From assembly GCA_023399375.1 (NCBI GenBank), contig JAEWPX010000030.1, positions 62,001-126,000 of the forward strand: a DNA stretch of 64,000 bases. Reading direction: 5' to 3'. The position numbers and the translations under genes were made by a program. Shown in pieces: positions 61,256 to 64,000 of this stretch. Source of the DNA: Pseudomonadota bacterium (GTDB lineage: Bacteria; Desulfobacterota; Desulfovibrionia; Desulfovibrionales; Desulfovibrionaceae). Under the pieces are notes generated by a model. The model made no database searches and was not told the origin of the DNA. It worked only from the letters and a program-made list of their open reading frames with translations. The first letter of the stretch is position 1. Every line of letters starts with the position of its first letter.

Positions 61256-62914
61256 ATGCGTATCCTCGTTTACTGCGATGACCCCTGCTACGGCGGCACG
61301 GCCGTCAATGCCAATCTGTTGGCGCCAGGATTCGCCGACCACGGCTGGTCAGTAGGACTGGCGTCCAGCCTTGAAGTCACCGGCATCCGGAACGACATCC
61401 TCTTTGTGCCATTGGACTACAATACCCAACTGTTGCGCCATAAAAACCTAGCAAGCCGCAACGAGTCCGAATCGGCCTTTTTAGCGTTTCGACCAGATCT
61501 CGTTTTCTTTTGTGATAGCGGCCCCGAGGCAAACCTTGCGGCCAAAGCCGTCTGCCTGGATTGGGGCGTGCCTTACGTCGTGATGGTCAATTATGTCGCG
61601 ACAGGTCAGGCCGAGAACATGGAGCCATGGTTGCGGAGGGAAGTGACGCGAACTCTCGGAGCAGCCCTGTTTGTCGTGGCCGTCTCTTCGGAAAACCTTT
61701 TGTTGTTGCACCGGGACTACGGCATCCTTTCACACCGTTCGTGCGTCATTTATAATGGCCGGCCGCCGGAATGGTTCGCCTCCCCCGCTCCAGGCCGACG
61801 CGAGGCCTTGCGCCGGACACTGGGGCTTGGTCCACACGATATTCTCTTTCTCACCGTAGCCCGCTACGAACCGCGAAAAGGCTACCGTTATCTTCTCGAA
61901 GCGGCTCGAGCCGTACGGAACGCGCCATTGTCGCAGCGCCCGTTGTTTGCCTGGATAGGACAATCCCTGGCCGACGGGGAAGAACAATTGCGCCTGGCCG
62001 TGGAGTTGGCAGAACTCGAGGCCACTGTGACGGTGCTTGGCGAACGTTCGGACATCCGCGACTGGATGGCGGCTGCGGACGTCTTTGTGCTGCCTTCCGA
62101 GGCAGAGGGCATGCCGCTTTGCTTGATTGAAGCCATGGGACAAGCCCTGCCTGTTGTGGCCAGCGGCATAAGCGGCGTGCCCGAGCTGGTTGGCGAAGCG
62201 GGAATTTTGCTTCCCGACCCTAGGCCCGCCCCCCGCGCCATGGTCACCGCCCTGGCCCATTCCCTGGTTGCATTGGCCGCTGATCCGGCTTTGCGCCGCG
62301 ACCTGGGACGGGCTGGTCAGGAGCGAGTCCGGCTGCATTTTACAGCCGAAACCATGCTTGCATCCTACACGGCGTTGTTAAAAAATTTGGAGCAGGCCAT
62401 ATCCGCCGCCCGCCCAGACTGGTCTCGGCTGGCCGAGCGCCCGCTGTCGCACACGGTTTCTCCGGGTCGAACCATCGCTTGGGGCCGGGATGAAAGCTGC
62501 GTGGAGTACCTCAAGGAAGGTTGGGGGCATGGCGAAAACACGGGGCGTTGGACCATTGGCGACCGGGCGCGACTCGTCTTGGCCCTCCCGCCGGAACTTC
62601 AGGCGGGGTTTGTGTTGTCTTTTGAGGCCGGCGCCTTTTTGGGGGCAGACGACGCCGCTCCCCTGACCACCTCGATTACGGTGAACGGCCAACTGACCGG
62701 CTATCTCAACTGGAGCGGCTCGGCAGCGCCACGATGGGTGGAACTTGCCGTGATGCCTGTGGGAGCGACCTGGCCACGGGTTGAAGTGGTGCTGCATATT
62801 CACGGGGCGAGTTCTCCGGCCAGCCATGGTCTGTCTGGAGATATGCGCCTGCTCGGTTTGTGGCTGACGCAGGTCCGCCTTGACCCCTTCCCCCGAACGG
62901 AGGGCGCGTCATGA
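61256..62914 (+). CDS. GT4-family glycosyltransferase with C-terminal beta-sandwich domain
   Basis: A 552-residue protein. Residues 1-385 are a GT-B transferase: MRILVYCDDPCYGGTAVNAN, CVIYNGRPPEWF, FLTVARYEPRKGYRYLLEA, and EGMPLCLIE giving E-x7-E, then SGISGVPELVGEAG. About 150 C-terminal residues form a soluble beta domain (YLKEGWGHGENTGRWTIGD, LVLALPPELQAGFVLSF, SITVNGQLTGYLNWSG), of the carbohydrate-recognition type found beside glycan enzymes. There is no obvious ribosome site before the ATG. GC-rich codon use returns at this gene, marking the right edge of the AT-rich island. It overlaps the next gene in ATGA. Confidence 0.85.
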   Translation: MRILVYCDDPCYGGTAVNANLLAPGFADHGWSVGLASSLEVTGIRNDILFVPLDYNTQLLRHKNLASRNESESAFLAFRPDLVFFCDSGPEANLAAKAVCLDWGVPYVVMVNYVATGQAENMEPWLRREVTRTLGAALFVVAVSSENLLLLHRDYGILSHRSCVIYNGRPPEWFASPAPGRREALRRTLGLGPHDILFLTVARYEPRKGYRYLLEAARAVRNAPLSQRPLFAWIGQSLADGEEQLRLAVELAELEATVTVLGERSDIRDWMAAADVFVLPSEAEGMPLCLIEAMGQALPVVASGISGVPELVGEAGILLPDPRPAPRAMVTALAHSLVALAADPALRRDLGRAGQERVRLHFTAETMLASYTALLKNLEQAISAARPDWSRLAERPLSHTVSPGRTIAWGRDESCVEYLKEGWGHGENTGRWTIGDRARLVLALPPELQAGFVLSFEAGAFLGADDAAPLTTSITVNGQLTGYLNWSGSAAPRWVELAVMPVGATWPRVEVVLHIHGASSPASHGLSGDMRLLGLWLTQVRLDPFPRTEGAS

Positions 62915-64000
62915 GGGGACAAGGCCCTCCATTGGTTTCCGTCTTGGTTCCCTGTCACAATCACGCCCCGTTCGTACGCGACCGGCTTGTCTCCATTGCC
63001 GCACAAACCATGCCCCGGTTCGAGGTGGTTTTTATTGACGACGGTTCGACGGACCAAAGTTTTGAAGCCGCGTGCGGCCTTACCAATGATTCCCGTTTCC
63101 GCTTCCTGCGCGCCCCCAAGCCGACCGGCAATCCATTTGCCGCCTGGCGACTGGGCATGGAGGAGGTTCGAGCGCCATTTGTCTGGATCGCCGAATCCGA
63201 TGATGCCTGTGGCCCTGATTTCCTGGCATTGTTGTTGGAAAAATTCCAACGTCACGACGGCCTCGGTATGGCCTATTGCCAGTCGATGGAAATTGATGCC
63301 GCAGGCTGCGAATGGACAACCCTGCGGGGTCACACGGACGCCATTGATTCCGAGCGTTGGCTGACCGACTATGTGGCCGAAGGACGACAGGAATGCCGAG
63401 AGGCGCTTTTTTTCCGCAACACGATCCCAAATGCCAGCGCCTGTCTATTTCGCGCCGACGCGTTGCGCCCAGCCCTGGCCGCCACGAACGGATTCTCTTT
63501 GTGCGGTGATTGGGCGGCTTATGTCGACCTGTTGCTGTCCGACTGGCGCATCGCCTTTGCCGCCACTCCCTGCAACCGCTACCGCCGTCACGACGGCACC
63601 CGGCGTCAGGCCATGCTCGCTCAGGGAGTGGAAATAATGGAAGGGCTTCAGGTCAAGCAGGCGATCAAGACGACCGTGGAACCGGAAGCGGCGGCGGTAT
63701 CCTTGTCTGCGGCGCTCACACTGGACTTGCTCCTCCACATGGTCGGCAGGGTCGGCCCCATGACGGCAAGCACCTGGTTCGACGACGGCGCGTTGCTGAC
63801 CGCCATGACCAATTTTGATTCGCTGTTTTGGTCTACCCTGATCGGAGCGTCCGCCAACCGTTGGTTCTGGCTCGACGTACTGGGAGAACGCGGGCCCTTT
63901 TTGGATCCCGTGCGAACGGTGTGCAATTTCGCGCCGAATGTCCCGACCACGTTGACCGTACGCCTCCCCACCAGACAGGTGCGCATTGCCGTGTCACGCG
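62911..64000 (+). CDS. GT2-family glycosyltransferase, 3' end outside window
   Basis: An open frame of 363 codons running off the right edge. The GT-A core begins with VSVLVPCHNHAPFVRDRL (residues 10-27), then FEVVFIDDGSTDQS and, at the metal site, FVWIAESDDACGPD. The stretch TGNPFAAWRLGMEEVRAPF resembles the second GT domain of the giant module protein at 45-48 kb, so both belong to the same GT2 subgroup. The ATG overlaps the stop of the GT4 gene, so the two are co-translated. Later residues are not assigned. Confidence 0.85.
   Translation, partial: MRGQGPPLVSVLVPCHNHAPFVRDRLVSIAAQTMPRFEVVFIDDGSTDQSFEAACGLTNDSRFRFLRAPKPTGNPFAAWRLGMEEVRAPFVWIAESDDACGPDFLALLLEKFQRHDGLGMAYCQSMEIDAAGCEWTTLRGHTDAIDSERWLTDYVAEGRQECREALFFRNTIPNASACLFRADALRPALAATNGFSLCGDWAAYVDLLLSDWRIAFAATPCNRYRRHDGTRRQAMLAQGVEIMEGLQVKQAIKTTVEPEAAAVSLSAALTLDLLLHMVGRVGPMTASTWFDDGALLTAMTNFDSLFWSTLIGASANRWFWLDVLGERGPFLDPVRTVCNFAPNVPTTLTVRLPTRQVRIAVSR

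Overview
The window reads as part of a large cell-surface polysaccharide (O-antigen, capsule or glycan-decoration) locus of a GC-rich Gram-negative bacterium. The strong GC3 bias, GTG and TTG starts, many ATGA-type stop/start overlaps and abundant B12-type radical SAM enzymes suggest a Desulfovibrio-like sulfate reducer; this is inference, because the window has no rRNA or housekeeping marker. I count about 45 protein genes. Most are glycosyltransferases (GT-A, GT-B and membrane GT-C types), SAM methyltransferases, nucleotide-sugar enzymes and radical SAM proteins. I saw no tRNA, rRNA or CRISPR array.

Layout. 1-3945 (+): a methyltransferase cut by the window edge, a GT4 enzyme and a membrane protein. 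3953-10299 (-): an NAD-dependent epimerase, a GT4 enzyme, a fused WbpB/WbpD-type enzyme for a 2,3-diacetamido uronic acid sugar, and a GT-C membrane glycosyltransferase. 10554-12861: an LhgO-like FAD oxidase and an unrelated nucleotidyltransferase-fold gene whose promoter carries a perfect 12-bp inverted repeat. 13013-20226 (+): a polyprenyl-phosphate GT2, a methyltransferase, a YfhO-like membrane GT, a B12/radical SAM enzyme and an SGNH esterase. 20244-24377 (-): a four-gene coupled operon with a NeuA-like cytidylyltransferase, a divergent NeuA-like paralogue, a beta-propeller-like protein and a GT. 24592-28780 (-): an FAD oxidoreductase, a CgeB-like GT with a fused Rossmann domain, and a GT2. 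29157-32447: a methyltransferase and a long radical SAM enzyme. 32722-43641 (+): a ten-gene operon-like run of GTs, a radical SAM enzyme, methyltransferase-like proteins, a DUF268 protein, a fucosyltransferase-like protein, a WbsX protein and a GlfT2-like GT.

From about 43.7 to 61.2 kb the base composition falls sharply, marking a transferred island. It opens with the GDP-D-glycero-D-manno-heptose genes: HddC (with a decayed phosphatase domain) on the + strand, and an HddA, GMD-like dehydratase, Fcl-like reductase operon on the - strand. The minus operon ends in a 1152-residue protein made of twelve tandem modules plus two glycosyltransferase domains. Next comes a graveyard of broken insertion sequences (IS5-like, ISL3-like, a defective IS3-family copy and an orfA-like scrap) around one methyltransferase. 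Two long radical SAM paralogues with a shared C-terminal module follow. GC-rich DNA returns at 61.2 kb with a GT4 and a GT2 that runs off the end.

Together the genes suggest a glycan with an acetamido-uronic acid, a nonulosonic-type or other CMP-activated sugar, and a (6-deoxy-)heptose, built by many transferases and decorated by O-methylation and by B12/radical SAM chemistry. The five radical SAM enzymes, three of them long paralogues sharing a signature, are the most unusual content. What they modify cannot be read from the sequence.
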